The notes below the pieces were generated by a model. That model did no database searches, was not told the origin of the DNA, and saw only the letters and a list, made by a program, of their open reading frames with translations. 64,000 nt of DNA, taken from assembly GCF_043195105.1 (NCBI RefSeq), contig NZ_JBAFWO010000002.1; one strand, written 5' to 3'. The translations under genes and the position numbers were made by a program. Shown here piece by piece: positions 42,651-51,514 of this stretch. The stretch is from NCEH01 sp002257205 (GTDB taxonomy: Bacteria > Pseudomonadota > Alphaproteobacteria > Rhizobiales > Xanthobacteraceae). Within the stretch, counting starts at the first letter, position 1. Each line of letters begins with the position of its first letter.

Positions 42651-44420
42651 ATGGATGTTTTCGCCGCCGCCCGCCGTGCCATTTTGCTCACGCTTCTCCT
42701 TCTCGGATCGACCTGCGCGGCGCTCGCCATTTCCCCCCGGCCGGTAGAGGGGCAGGGCGGCATGGTGGTGAGCGAACAGGCGATCGCCGCCGGGGTGGGC
42801 GCCGATATCCTGCGGCGCGGCGGCAATGCGGTGGATGCGGCGGTGGCGGTGGGGTATGCGCTGGCCGTGGTACATCCGTGCTGCGGCAATCTCGGCGGTG
42901 GCGGCTATATGGTGGTGCGCCTCGCCGACGGCACCGCGACCTTCATCGATTTCCGCGAAGCCGCGCCCGGCGCGGCCACCGCCGGCATGTTCCTGGATGG
43001 TGACGGCAATCTGGTTCCAGACGCGAGCCTGAAGGGTTGGCGCGCCGTGGCCGTGCCGGGATCGGTGCTCGGCCTCGATACCGCGCTGGAGCGTTTCGGC
43101 ACCATGTCGCGCACCCAGGTGATGGCGCCGGCGATCGCCCTGGCGCGGGAAGGCTATGTGCTGTCCGCAGGGGACGCGGCCATCCTCGCCACCGGCACCG
43201 AGGCGTTCCGCGCCGATCCCACCCTCGCCGCGATTTTCCTGAAGGATGGCGCCGCGCTCAAGGCCGGCGACCGGCTGGTGCAGAGCGATCTTGCCTCGAC
43301 CCTCTCGGCCATCGCGGCCAGCGGTCCTGCCGCCTTCTACCGCGGCGAGATTCCCCGGCGCATCGTCGCCGCGAGCACGGCGGGCGGCGGCCTGCTGAGC
43401 GCGCAGGATTTCGCCACATATGCGGTGCGCGTGGGCGAGCCGCTGCGCTGCACCTATCGCGGCTATGACATTCTCACCGCGGCGCCCTCCAGCGCGGGGG
43501 GCACGGCCATCTGCGAGATCCTGAACATCCTTGAGGGCTATCCTTTGTCTTCGTCCGGCGCGGGTGCGGCGGAGACGGTGCATATGATGGCCGAGGCGAT
43601 GCGGCAGGCTTTCATCGACCGCAATTCCGCGCTCATCGATCCCGCGTTCGGCGCCAATCCGCTAGAGCGGCTGCTGTCGAAGGACTATGCGGTGGCGATC
43701 CGGGCGCGCATCGATCTTGCCCGCGCGGCCGTCTCGACGCTGGACGATCCCTCGTCCGCCCCCCATGAGGGCACCGAGACGACCCATTATTCCGTCGCCG
43801 ACGCGGCCGGCAACACGGTCGCGGTGACCTATTCCCTCAACGCCTATTTTGGCGCGCGCGTCATGGCGCCGGGCACCGGGGTGTTCCTGAATGACACCAT
43901 GGACGATTTCACCACCAAGCCGGGCAATTCCAATGCGTTCGGCCTCGTCCAGGGGGCGCGCAACGCAATCGCGCCGGGCAAGCGGCCGCTCAGTTCCATG
44001 AGCCCGACCATCGTGGTGCGGGAGGGCAAGCCTTATCTCGTCCTCGGCTCGCCAGGGGGATCGCGAATCATTTCCTCCGTGGTGCAGACGCTGGTGAACG
44101 TGATCGACCACGGCATGACACTCCAGGAAGCGGTGGACGCGCCGCGCATTCACCATCAATGGCTGCCCGACGTGCTGTTCGCCGAGCCCTATGCCCTGTC
44201 GCCGGACACTATTCGCCTGCTGGTGGAGAAGGGCCACAAGGTGGTGGTGCAACGCCCGTGGAGCGCGGTGGAGGCGATCCAATTCCCGGACGCGGGCCCG
44301 GCCCAGGCGCAGCAGCCGGCCTTCGGTTCGGATACGCTGCGGCTCTGGAAGCCGCGGCCCGGCACGGTCTATGGCGCCAATGACAACCGCCGCCCGGCCG
44401 GGGCCGCCGTGGCGCCGTGA
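42651..44420 (+). CDS. ggt: Gamma-glutamyltransferase
   Basis: A periplasmic enzyme that hydrolyses or transfers the gamma-glutamyl group of glutathione and matures by self-cleavage. 589 residues with a signal peptide (AARRAILLTLLLLGSTCAAL, cleaved near AIS). Large-subunit motifs are ILRRGGNAVDAAVAVGYALA and VVHPCCGNLGGGGYMVVRLA. The catalytic Thr starts the small subunit at TTHYSVADAAGNTVAVTYSL. Substrate loops DFTTKPGNSNAFGL and RPLSSMSPTIVV, with LGSPGGSRIISSVVQTLVNV, complete the fold. The ATG at 42651 is favoured over an in-frame TTG two codons earlier. It stands alone between the RDD gene (divergent) and a convergent membrane protein. Confidence 0.95.
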   Translation: MDVFAAARRAILLTLLLLGSTCAALAISPRPVEGQGGMVVSEQAIAAGVGADILRRGGNAVDAAVAVGYALAVVHPCCGNLGGGGYMVVRLADGTATFIDFREAAPGAATAGMFLDGDGNLVPDASLKGWRAVAVPGSVLGLDTALERFGTMSRTQVMAPAIALAREGYVLSAGDAAILATGTEAFRADPTLAAIFLKDGAALKAGDRLVQSDLASTLSAIAASGPAAFYRGEIPRRIVAASTAGGGLLSAQDFATYAVRVGEPLRCTYRGYDILTAAPSSAGGTAICEILNILEGYPLSSSGAGAAETVHMMAEAMRQAFIDRNSALIDPAFGANPLERLLSKDYAVAIRARIDLARAAVSTLDDPSSAPHEGTETTHYSVADAAGNTVAVTYSLNAYFGARVMAPGTGVFLNDTMDDFTTKPGNSNAFGLVQGARNAIAPGKRPLSSMSPTIVVREGKPYLVLGSPGGSRIISSVVQTLVNVIDHGMTLQEAVDAPRIHHQWLPDVLFAEPYALSPDTIRLLVEKGHKVVVQRPWSAVEAIQFPDAGPAQAQQPAFGSDTLRLWKPRPGTVYGANDNRRPAGAAVAP

Positions 44421-44461
44421 CACGCCGCTTTGCTTCAGCGCATGGTGCGTTTTGATGCGCC

Positions 44462-45139
44462 TCAGCGCATGTCGCGTGCGATGCGGGCGGTCAGATCGGC
44501 CTGCGTCGCTTGCTCGCGGGCGATAGCTAGACCCACTTGAGCCTTGATCTCCCGCAGTCCGTCGAGGGCTTCGGCGATCAATTGCTCGGTATCCAGCTGC
44601 TCCGCCTCGCGCAATTTATCATCGTCGGGCAAAGCATCGAGCCGGGAAAAGGCCGTGCGCAGCTTCAGCAATTCCTTCGCCAGATGCCACGCCAGGAAGG
44701 TGCCGGCAGAGGGGGCGAAGTTCAGATGCTCCAGCATGCCGCGTTTCTGCAGTCGCCGGAGGACCTCGATATTGGGGTAGGCGCAGACCGGATCGGCGGC
44801 GCCAAATCCGGACAACCAGTCGTCGACGATGGACTGAAGAAAGTTCAGTCCGTACAGCGCTTCGGCGGAGGCGTCGCGACGTTCCTGCAGGAAGGCAATT
44901 TCGCCTTTGTTGATCTGTCCCTGCACCCCGAGCCAAGCGATCCAGCCGGCGAAGATGGTGCCGGCGGCGCCCAGCAGACCGCCGGCCAGGTCGCCGTATT
45001 GGCGCAGATAGCAGCCGATCCCGCCAGCGGGCAGGTCGAAATCGCACAGGTGCGCCTTGTCATCGGCAAGGTGCATCAGCAGCCCCACCGAGACGGTGAG
45101 CAACAAAAGCACCAGCAGGGTCTGAAAGAGCGGCTTCAT
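44462..45139 (-). CDS. Membrane-anchored protein of unknown function
   Basis: 225 residues, not recognised. Two hydrophobic segments lie near the N-terminus (LFQTLLVLLLLTVSVGLLMH, and DLAGGLLGAAGTIFAGWIAW), separated by a short loop with two Cys (HLCDFDLPAGGIGCYLRQYG) that would be periplasmic. After LGVQGQINKGEIAFLQERRD the remaining ~145 residues are helical and charged, probably cytoplasmic. The tail is rich in Glu/Leu/Ala (EAEQLDTEQLIAEALDGLRE). GC content and codon use match the region. It sits between ggt (convergent) and ilvA (same strand, 63 bp upstream), but no functional link is evident. Confidence 0.65.
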   Translation of the reverse strand: MKPLFQTLLVLLLLTVSVGLLMHLADDKAHLCDFDLPAGGIGCYLRQYGDLAGGLLGAAGTIFAGWIAWLGVQGQINKGEIAFLQERRDASAEALYGLNFLQSIVDDWLSGFGAADPVCAYPNIEVLRRLQKRGMLEHLNFAPSAGTFLAWHLAKELLKLRTAFSRLDALPDDDKLREAEQLDTEQLIAEALDGLREIKAQVGLAIAREQATQADLTARIARDMR

Positions 45140-45202
45140 GGGGCAAACATGATGGGTTGGGGCGCGGCTTGTCGAGGGCGCGCAGCCGGATTCAGGCGCG
45201 GC

Positions 45203-46462
45203 TCACCATTCGGTGCCACCGGCGCCCAACCGTTCGACAGGCAGGCCCTCGGCTTCCAGCGCGCGCTGGATCTTTTCCGCGTGCCGCGCGTCGCGGGTTT
45301 CCACCGTCAGATCGAGCCGGGTGCCCTTGGCCGGAACATCCAGGAAGGTGCGGCGATGGTGCACTTCCAGGATGTTGGCGCCGAGCTGGCCCAGCAGCGT
45401 GGTGATCATGCCGAGCATGCCCGGGCGGTCCAATATGGTCAGCCGAAACGAGACGATGCGCTGCTCGCGCTCCAGCTCGCGCACCAGGATGCTGGCCAGC
45501 ACCCGCGGGTCGATATTGCCGCCGCACAGAATGAGGCCCACGGTCTTGCCCTTGAACCGCTCCGGATCGCTGAGCATGGCGGCGAGGCCGGCGGCACCGG
45601 CGCCTTCGGCCAGCACCTTCTGATTGGTCAAAAGGGCGTTCACCGCTTGCTCAAGCCGCGTCTCCTCCACCAGCACGATATCGGACACGAGGCGGCGGAT
45701 GATCGCCGCGGTCATGGTGCCGACGTTGCGCACCGCGATGCCTTCCGCCAGCGTCGGGCCGCCGCAGGGCCGGGCGATGCCCTTCAGCGCAGACCACATG
45801 GCGGGATAGAGCGCGGCTTCGACGCCAATCACCTCGGTCGCCGGCGACAGGCCCTTGGCCGCCAGCGCAACACCCGAGATCAGTCCGCCGCCGCCGATCG
45901 GCACGACGAGCTGGTCGAAGGCCGGCCCGTCCTCGATCATCTCAAGACCGATGGAGCCCTGGCCGGCGATCACGTCCCTGTCCTCGTAGGGATGGACGAA
46001 CACACGGCCTTCCTCCGCCGCGATGCGCAGGGCTTCCAGCTCGGCATCGCCCACGCCCTCGCCGTGCAGCACCACGCGGGCGCCGAACGCCTCGGTGGCG
46101 GCCACCTTCACCTGGGGTGTGCTCTCGGGCATCACGATGGTGGTGGAAATGCCGAGCCGCGTGCCGTGATAGGCCACCGCCTGGGCGTGGTTTCCCGCCG
46201 ACATTGCGATGACGCCGCGCCTGGCCTCCTCGGGCGTGAGGCGGGACAGCTTCACCACCGCGCCGCGTTCCTTGAACGAGGCGGTCATCTGGAAGGTTTC
46301 GTACTTCACCCACACGTCCGCGCCAGTGAGGGCGGAGAGCCGCGGCGCGCGCAGGGTCGGGGTTCGCACCACGGCAGCTTCAACGATGCTGCGCGCCGCC
46401 AGGAGATCTGCCAGTGTGACGGGCAGGGGCGCAAGACCGGTCGAAAGCGCGTCGGCGCGCAT
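45203..46462 (-). CDS. ilvA: Threonine ammonia-lyase, biosynthetic or catabolic
   Basis: A PLP enzyme that deaminates threonine to 2-oxobutanoate for isoleucine synthesis. 419 residues. The PLP Lys64 lies in MTASFKERGAVVKL, with VIAMSAGNHAQAVAYHGTRL, the Gly loop VVPIGGGGLISGVALAAKGL and LILCGGNIDPRVLASILV. A single C-terminal ACT-like domain follows (VSFRLTILDRPGMLGMITTL). One ACT domain fits the shorter TdcB-like/alphaproteobacterial class; the long IlvA carries two. I chose the ATG at 46462, as the frame upstream to 46621 is not conserved in character. Confidence 0.92.
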   Translation of the reverse strand: MRADALSTGLAPLPVTLADLLAARSIVEAAVVRTPTLRAPRLSALTGADVWVKYETFQMTASFKERGAVVKLSRLTPEEARRGVIAMSAGNHAQAVAYHGTRLGISTTIVMPESTPQVKVAATEAFGARVVLHGEGVGDAELEALRIAAEEGRVFVHPYEDRDVIAGQGSIGLEMIEDGPAFDQLVVPIGGGGLISGVALAAKGLSPATEVIGVEAALYPAMWSALKGIARPCGGPTLAEGIAVRNVGTMTAAIIRRLVSDIVLVEETRLEQAVNALLTNQKVLAEGAGAAGLAAMLSDPERFKGKTVGLILCGGNIDPRVLASILVRELEREQRIVSFRLTILDRPGMLGMITTLLGQLGANILEVHHRRTFLDVPAKGTRLDLTVETRDARHAEKIQRALEAEGLPVERLGAGGTEW

Positions 46463-46635
46463 GGGCAGTCCTCGGATTGGGCGAACGAAGCGCGGACGAT
46501 GCGCCCGAAGTTCAAAAGTGTCGTTTGCGGGCGGCGCGCGCCAGCCGAATCCGGCGCGGCATCGCCAATGGGCAGCGGCCTCAGGTCCCGAGGGCCGCAC
46601 CTCCCGCAACGGCGGAAGCATCCAACAGGAACCGC

Positions 46636-47682
46636 TCAGCGGCGGGCGGCGAGCCGCTCGGCCATGCGGGGCGCGAAATAGGTGAGGATGCCGTCGGCGC
46701 CCGCCCGCTTGAACGCCATCAGGCTTTCCTCGACCACCCGTTCGCCGTCGAGCCAGCCGTTGCGGATCGCGCCCTCGATCATCGCGTATTCGCCCGACAC
46801 CTGATAGGCAAAGGTCGGCAGGCCGAAGGCTTCCTTGAGGCGATAGACGATGTCGAGATAGGGCAGGCCGGGCTTCACCATCAGCATGTCGGCGCCCTCT
46901 TCCACGTCGAGCGCGGCTTCCCGCAGCGCCTCGGCGCCGTTCGCTGGGTCCATCTGATAGGTGCGCTTGTCGCCGGTGAGGGTTTTCGCGGTGCCGATGG
47001 CGTCGCGGAACGGGCCGTAGAAGGCGGAAGCATATTTCGCCGCATAGGACATGATCTGCACGTCCTCGAAGCCGGCGCGGTCGAGCCCGGCGCGGATGGC
47101 GCCGACGCGGCCGTCCATCATGTCGGACGGGGCGATCACGTCCGCGCCCGCCTGGGCTTGCACGATCGCCTGATGCACGAGAACGGCCACCGTCTCGTCG
47201 TTCAGGATGCGCTCGCCCTCCAGCAGGCCGTCATGGCCGTGGCTGGTGTAAGGGTCCAACGCCACGTCGGTGATGAGGCCGATGTCCGGCACCTCGGCCT
47301 TGATGGCGCGCAGCGCCCGGCACACGAGATTCTGCTCGTTCAGCGCTTCGCTGCCGGTCGGGTCGCGGAGCGTCGGTTCGGTATAGGGAAACAGGGCGAT
47401 GGCGGGGATGCCGAGCTTGGCGGCGCTTTCGGCGGCGCGCACGATCTCGTCCACCGACAGGCGGTCCACCCCCGGCATCGAGGCGATTGGGGTGCGCGTC
47501 GCGGTGCCTTCCACCACGAACACCGGCCAGATCAGATCATCGACCGTCAGCGTGTTTTCCCGCACCAGCCGCCGCGCCCAGCCCGATTTGCGGTTGCGTC
47601 GCAGGCGTTGCACCAGATCAAGGCTTTCAGCGGCCGGATTGGCGGGCAGGGCGGCGGGGAAACGGGCAACGGGAGACGACAT
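46636..47682 (-). CDS. hemB: Delta-aminolevulinic acid dehydratase (porphobilinogen synthase)
   Basis: Condenses two 5-aminolevulinate molecules to porphobilinogen in tetrapyrrole synthesis. 348 residues. The Schiff-base lysines lie in IMSYAAKYASAFYGPFRDAI and DMLMVKPGLPYLDIVYRLKE. The metal-site stretch reads LITDVALDPYTSHGHDGLL: the Cys ligands of zinc-type enzymes are replaced by Ala/Asp, the magnesium-type pattern known in Bradyrhizobium and Pseudomonas. The start at 47682 (MSSPVARFP) is chosen because the longer frame to 47811 is Arg/Pro-rich. It is divergent from the HIBYL-CoA hydrolase gene across 221 bp. Confidence 0.95.
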   Translation of the reverse strand: MSSPVARFPAALPANPAAESLDLVQRLRRNRKSGWARRLVRENTLTVDDLIWPVFVVEGTATRTPIASMPGVDRLSVDEIVRAAESAAKLGIPAIALFPYTEPTLRDPTGSEALNEQNLVCRALRAIKAEVPDIGLITDVALDPYTSHGHDGLLEGERILNDETVAVLVHQAIVQAQAGADVIAPSDMMDGRVGAIRAGLDRAGFEDVQIMSYAAKYASAFYGPFRDAIGTAKTLTGDKRTYQMDPANGAEALREAALDVEEGADMLMVKPGLPYLDIVYRLKEAFGLPTFAYQVSGEYAMIEGAIRNGWLDGERVVEESLMAFKRAGADGILTYFAPRMAERLAARR

Positions 47683-47903
47683 GGACGGGCACTCGCGATG
47701 GTGCGGCGACCTTGAAGGCCGCAAGGCATTCCTTATAGGCCTAGATCCGCGCGAGGGCGAGACGATGGCGAGCGGCGGGGTGACGCGCACCGAGAGCGTC
47801 TCTATTCGCACCCCTGCGTTGACGCGCGCGGGCGCGCCGTCTAACCCTCGCGGGGCCTGATCCGGCGGGCGCGCGCCCGCATCATCTCTCCTAAGGAGCC
47901 GCC

Positions 47904-48974
47904 GTGAGCACCGAGCCAGACGTCCTGCTGGAGCGCCGGGGGGAAGCCGGCGTCATCACCTTGAACCGTCCGAAGGCCCTCAACGCGCTGAACCACACCA
48001 TGGTGCGCGCGATCCATCCCCAGATGAAGGCCTGGGCACAAGACCCGGGCGTGACGCGCGTCATCATCAAGGCGGCGGGCGAGAAGGCGTTCTGCGCCGG
48101 CGGCGACATCCGCGCCATCTATGAGCATGGGCGCGTCGGACAGGTGGACGATGCACTGCGCTTCTGGTTCGAGGAATATCAGCTCAATCATTATATCGGC
48201 ACCTATCCCAAGCCCTATGTCGCGCTGATCGACGGCATCTGCATGGGCGGGGGATTCGGCCTCTCCGCCCATGGCCCCTATCGGGTGGCGGGGGAGCGCT
48301 ATCTGTTCGCCATGCCGGAAGTGGCCATCGGCCTGTTTCCCGATGTGGGCGGCACTCATGTCCTTCCGCGCCTGCCGGATGCGAAGGGCGTGTATCTCGC
48401 CTTGACCGGCGCGCGCATCAAGGCGGCGGACGCGCTCTCTGCCGGCCTCGCCACGCATTTCGTTCCCTCGGCCGGTTTTCCGGCGCTGGAGGAAGCGCTC
48501 GTTGCCGGCGGTGACGTGGCGGCGACCTTGGCGGCCCATGCGGCCGATCCCGGCCCCGCGCCGCTCGACCGGCACAAAGCCGTGATCGCCGATGCATTCG
48601 GCCAGCCGGACATTTGGGCGATCCTCGGGCGCCTGGACGAGATCGGCGCGGGTACGGGCGAGGATGCGGCCTTCGCCCGCGACAGCGCGGCGACCGTCCG
48701 CGCCAAGTGCCCGACCTCGGTCGCCATCGCCATGGAGCAGATGCGGCGCGGGCCCTCCCTCGACCTTGCGGAATGTCTTGTCGCCGAATATCGGGTGGTG
48801 AACCGGGTGGCGCGCGCCCACGATTTCTACGAAGGTGTGCGCGCGGTGATCGTCGACAAGGACAATGCCCCGCGCTGGCAACCGGCGCGGCTGGAAGATA
48901 TCGATCCGGCGGTCATCGCCGGCCATTTCGCGCCCATCGACCATGAACTGACGTTCACGCCGGACCCTGCATGA
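47904..48974 (+). CDS. 3-hydroxyisobutyryl-CoA hydrolase (enoyl-CoA hydratase superfamily)
   Basis: Releases 3-hydroxyisobutyrate from its CoA ester in valine breakdown. 356 residues from a GTG start with aaggagcc upstream. Crotonase-fold motifs are VITLNRPKALNALNHTMVRA, AFCAGGDIRAIYEHGR, GICMGGGFGLSAHGPYRVAG and the HIBCH-specific FAMPEVAIGLFPDVGGTHVL. The length exceeds ordinary enoyl-CoA hydratases (~260) because of the C-terminal HIBCH extension (SLDLAECLVAEYRVVNRVAR, AVIVDKDNAPRWQPARLED). Its stop overlaps the next gene by 4 bases. Confidence 0.9.
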   Translation: MSTEPDVLLERRGEAGVITLNRPKALNALNHTMVRAIHPQMKAWAQDPGVTRVIIKAAGEKAFCAGGDIRAIYEHGRVGQVDDALRFWFEEYQLNHYIGTYPKPYVALIDGICMGGGFGLSAHGPYRVAGERYLFAMPEVAIGLFPDVGGTHVLPRLPDAKGVYLALTGARIKAADALSAGLATHFVPSAGFPALEEALVAGGDVAATLAAHAADPGPAPLDRHKAVIADAFGQPDIWAILGRLDEIGAGTGEDAAFARDSAATVRAKCPTSVAIAMEQMRRGPSLDLAECLVAEYRVVNRVARAHDFYEGVRAVIVDKDNAPRWQPARLEDIDPAVIAGHFAPIDHELTFTPDPA

Positions 48975-49402
48975 CCCATTACGATCCCATCGACGCCAGT
49001 GCCCGCGCCCATCTGGAGCGCCTTACGCCCTGGCGTCGTCGGCTGGTGTTCTTCCTGCGGGCGGTGGCGCTCTTCCTGCTGGCGGAGGGCGTCTATCATT
49101 GGGCGATCATCTGCGGCGTCGGCGATGGCGCGACGAATTCCTTCGAGAGCCTGCCGCCGTCGGTCCAGGCGGCGATCATCTGGGCGGCGATCATCGATCC
49201 CATCGCCGGGGTCGGCCTGTGGCTCGGCGCCGGCTGGGCGGTGGTGCTGTGGCTGCTGGCGACGCTGAGCCAGGTGATCCTGGGCGCCTGGGCACCGGCG
49301 GGCATGGGGCGCCTGCTGATCCTGACGCTGTTCGAGCTCGGGCTGGTGGTGGCCTATGCAGTGCTCTCCATCCGCGCCGCGCGGGAGAGCGACGAGGATT
49401 GA
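48971..49402 (+). CDS. Conserved alphaproteobacterial membrane protein (DUF6163-like)
   Basis: 143 residues with four hydrophobic segments (RLVFFLRAVALFLLAEGVYH, IIWAAIIDPIAGVGLWLG, VVLWLLATLSQVILGAWAP, LLILTLFELGLVVAYAVLSI). The pattern matches small membrane proteins annotated DUF6163 in Hyphomicrobiales; the assignment is from memory and no function is known. It is translationally coupled to the HIBYL-CoA hydrolase by an ATGA overlap. Confidence 0.75.
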   Translation: MTHYDPIDASARAHLERLTPWRRRLVFFLRAVALFLLAEGVYHWAIICGVGDGATNSFESLPPSVQAAIIWAAIIDPIAGVGLWLGAGWAVVLWLLATLSQVILGAWAPAGMGRLLILTLFELGLVVAYAVLSIRAARESDED

Positions 49403-49453
49403 GCACCGCTTCGTGTTTCACGAAGCGCGTGTGAACCGGACCGGGGAGGGCAT

Positions 49454-50143
49454 ATGAGCGACGCCGATCTCAACCAGCAACGGTGGACCCGCGTCGATGA
49501 TTATATCGTCAATGCGCTCGTGCCGGCCGATCCGGTGCTCGATGCGGTGCTGGAGGCGAGCGCCGCAGCCGGTCTTCCGCCGATCAACGTCTCGCCGGCG
49601 CAAGGGCAGATGCTGGCCCTGTTCGCACGCATGGTGAAGGCTCGGCGGATTCTCGAAATCGGCACGCTCGGCGGCTACAGCACCATCTGGCTTGCCCGCG
49701 CCCTGCCGGCGGACGGCAAGCTGGTGACGCTGGAGGCCGATGGCGATTATGCGCAGGTGGCGCGGGAGAATTTCCGGCGCGCCGGCCTTTCGCAGCAAAT
49801 CGACCTGCGGGTCGGCCGCGCGCTTGAGACCTTGCCGACCCTGGAGGCCGACGTGATCGGGCCCTTTGACCTGATTTTCGTGGACGCCGACAAGCCGAGC
49901 AATCCCGATTATCTCGCTTGGGCGCTCCGCCTGTCGCGGCCGGGTACGCTGATCGTGTGGGACAATGTGATCCGCGACGGCGCGGTGGCGGATGAGGCCA
50001 GCGAAGACCCGCGCGTCCAGGGCGTGCGGCGCCTGTTTGACCTCGTGGCGGCCGATCCGCGCCTGACCTCGACGGCGATCCAGACCGTGGGCAGCAAGGG
50101 ATATGACGGTTTCGCGCTGACCTTTGTGAGGGATCCCGCATAA
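49454..50143 (+). CDS. SAM-dependent O-methyltransferase (caffeoyl-CoA OMT family)
   Basis: 229 residues of the class I, type-3 O-methyltransferase family (CCoAOMT-like). It has the N-terminal ARMVKARRILEIGTLGGYST (SAM motif I), LVTLEADGDYAQVARENFRR, the metal site FDLIFVDADKPSNPDYLAWA and GTLIVWDNVIRDGAVADEAS. The divalent-metal Asp/Asn set looks complete. The small-molecule substrate is not predictable. It starts 51 bases after the DUF6163-like gene and is probably its own unit. Confidence 0.88.
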   Translation: MSDADLNQQRWTRVDDYIVNALVPADPVLDAVLEASAAAGLPPINVSPAQGQMLALFARMVKARRILEIGTLGGYSTIWLARALPADGKLVTLEADGDYAQVARENFRRAGLSQQIDLRVGRALETLPTLEADVIGPFDLIFVDADKPSNPDYLAWALRLSRPGTLIVWDNVIRDGAVADEASEDPRVQGVRRLFDLVAADPRLTSTAIQTVGSKGYDGFALTFVRDPA

Positions 50144-50212
50144 GGCTGGGCGGCCGTGCGGGGAACCGCCGGCCATTGCGGAGGGTTTCTTCCGCGACGG
50201 AAGGAGGCGCCC

Positions 50213-50728
50213 ATGCCCCGCATCAAGACCCTCATCCTCGCCTGTCTCGCCCTATTGCTCGCTCCGGCACTGGCGCAGGCTCAATTGACCGGTACGCTCT
50301 CCGGGCCGAAATTCGTCGAGGCGGCCGGGATTGCCGACCGCTTCGAGATCGTGGCCGGCCGTCTCGCGCTGGAAAAAAGCGAAAGCCCGCAAATCAAGAT
50401 CTTCGCGACGCGATTGGTCGCGGATCACACGCACGCCCTGGCCGGGCTGAAGGCGGCGGCAGCCAAGGCCGATGGGCAGATCGTGGTGCCCGGTTCCCTC
50501 GATGCCAAGCATGAAGCGAAAATCGAACAGCTCAAGGCGGCGACCGGCGCGGATTTCGATACGCTGTTCGTCCAGATGCAGACCAGCGTGCATGATGCCG
50601 CGATCGGCATCTTCGCCAGCTTCGCCAAGGAGGGCGACCAGACGGCACTGAAGGATTATGCCGCTCAGACTCTGCCCATGCTCGAGCGCCATTTTGAGCA
50701 GGTCAAGCAGATCCAGATCCGGACCTGA
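50213..50728 (+). CDS. Exported DUF4142 protein
   Basis: 171 residues with a signal peptide (IKTLILACLALLLAPALAQA). The DUF4142 four-helix bundle is visible: GPKFVEAAGIADRFEIVAGR, LALEKSESPQIKIFATRLVA, then DHTHALAGLKAAAAK and QTSVHDAAIGIFASFAKEG. The fold is ferritin-like but no metal ligands are obvious. Bacterial members are secreted or periplasmic and of unknown function, sometimes stress-linked. The ATG at 50213 follows ggaaggaggcgccc, a strong ribosome site. Confidence 0.88.
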   Translation: MPRIKTLILACLALLLAPALAQAQLTGTLSGPKFVEAAGIADRFEIVAGRLALEKSESPQIKIFATRLVADHTHALAGLKAAAAKADGQIVVPGSLDAKHEAKIEQLKAATGADFDTLFVQMQTSVHDAAIGIFASFAKEGDQTALKDYAAQTLPMLERHFEQVKQIQIRT

Positions 50729-50849
50729 GCGCGATAGGGCCGCAAATTCCAATCGGGAAAAGTCCCAAGCAGTAAAAAGTCCCGACCGGCAAAGGATTCA
50801 TGCGCGGCACCGGCGGTGCCCATGCCGCGCCATTTAGACTCAGACCACC

Positions 50850-51068
50850 TCAGTTCGAGGCGGATTTTTCCGTGAGGACGGCAAGCAAAGCTGTCGCGAC
50901 TTCGCGCGTCACGCGCTTTTTATACTTGGAATGAACCATCTGGCCGTTGTGGTAGACGTCATATTCCACATAGACCATGTCGCCGTCCCACCGCAGGATA
51001 TTGTCGGTCTGGGTGGTCTCGATGACGCCGAGGCCTTCGATGAACTGTTCACGCGGCTGCTTCAGCAT
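50850..51068 (-). CDS. Small conserved-looking hypothetical protein
   Basis: 72 residues, family not recognised. The sequence MLKQPREQFIEGLGVIETTQ continues with TDNILRWDGDMVYVEYDVYH, mixed beta character, then a basic segment KKRVTREVATALLAVLTEK. No signal peptide or membrane segment. The ATG at 51068 has ggagacagaa upstream; the longer frame to 51155 reads through Arg-rich unlikely sequence. It is isolated, with 139 bp on the upstream side containing nothing I recognise. Confidence 0.65.
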   Translation of the reverse strand: MLKQPREQFIEGLGVIETTQTDNILRWDGDMVYVEYDVYHNGQMVHSKYKKRVTREVATALLAVLTEKSASN

Positions 51069-51207
51069 TTCTGTCTCCCAAACCCGCGCTCCGCCCCCAG
51101 GATGAAGGCGGTGCGTTCTTGATGCGCGCGCGGCCCGCTTGGAAAGATAGACCATAGCGGGCCGCCGACAAGCGCGGGCTTTTTAGCCCTGGCCGGCGAA
51201 GAACGAG

Positions 51208-51480
51208 TTAATCATCGTTCGAGGCATTGAGCTGGTCCGCGCGGAGGCATTCGCCCGCGGGGCGCAGCCGCACCCCTGCTTCGATGAACTCCACGCCGGC
51301 GGTGTCGAGCGCGGCGCGCATGCGCTGCAATGCCTCGGGCTGGTCGTTCAGGCCGCCGGTCTCGATGGCCTTGATCGTTGCCGTGGGGATCCCGCTGGTG
51401 CGTTCGAGATCGCCCTTGGTCCAGCCGAGGAGCGCGCGGGCGGCCTTGATCTGCTGGCGGAGGATCGGGGCATTGAGCAT
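51208..51480 (-). CDS. Small XRE-type helix-turn-helix regulator
   Basis: 90 residues. The HTH is at ILRQQIKAARALLGWTKGDL then ERTSGIPTATIKAIETGG (about residues 5-45), followed by QPEALQRMRAALDTAGVEFI. This form (MLNAPILRQQIKAARALLGW) is common in alphaproteobacteria, usually as a stand-alone DNA-binding protein. The ATG at 51480 has ggag 6 bases upstream; a coupled start at 51522, overlapping the end of the sulfotransferase gene, is possible. Both genes are on the minus strand, so they are likely co-transcribed. Confidence 0.85.
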   Translation of the reverse strand: MLNAPILRQQIKAARALLGWTKGDLERTSGIPTATIKAIETGGLNDQPEALQRMRAALDTAGVEFIEAGVRLRPAGECLRADQLNASNDD

Positions 51481-51514
51481 GTGGGCTCCGTCTGGGCTGG
51501 AGATTAGGGGCGTC

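Noticed and set aside
46463..46635. Regulatory leader (attenuator or riboswitch) upstream of ilvA
   Set aside because: No leader peptide rich in branched-chain codons, no paired hairpins with a U-tract and no riboswitch core could be recognised.
51150..51207. Terminator downstream of the XRE gene (gggctttttagccc)
   Set aside because: The stem is only 4 bp and the T-run lies in the loop, so it does not fit a Rho-independent terminator.
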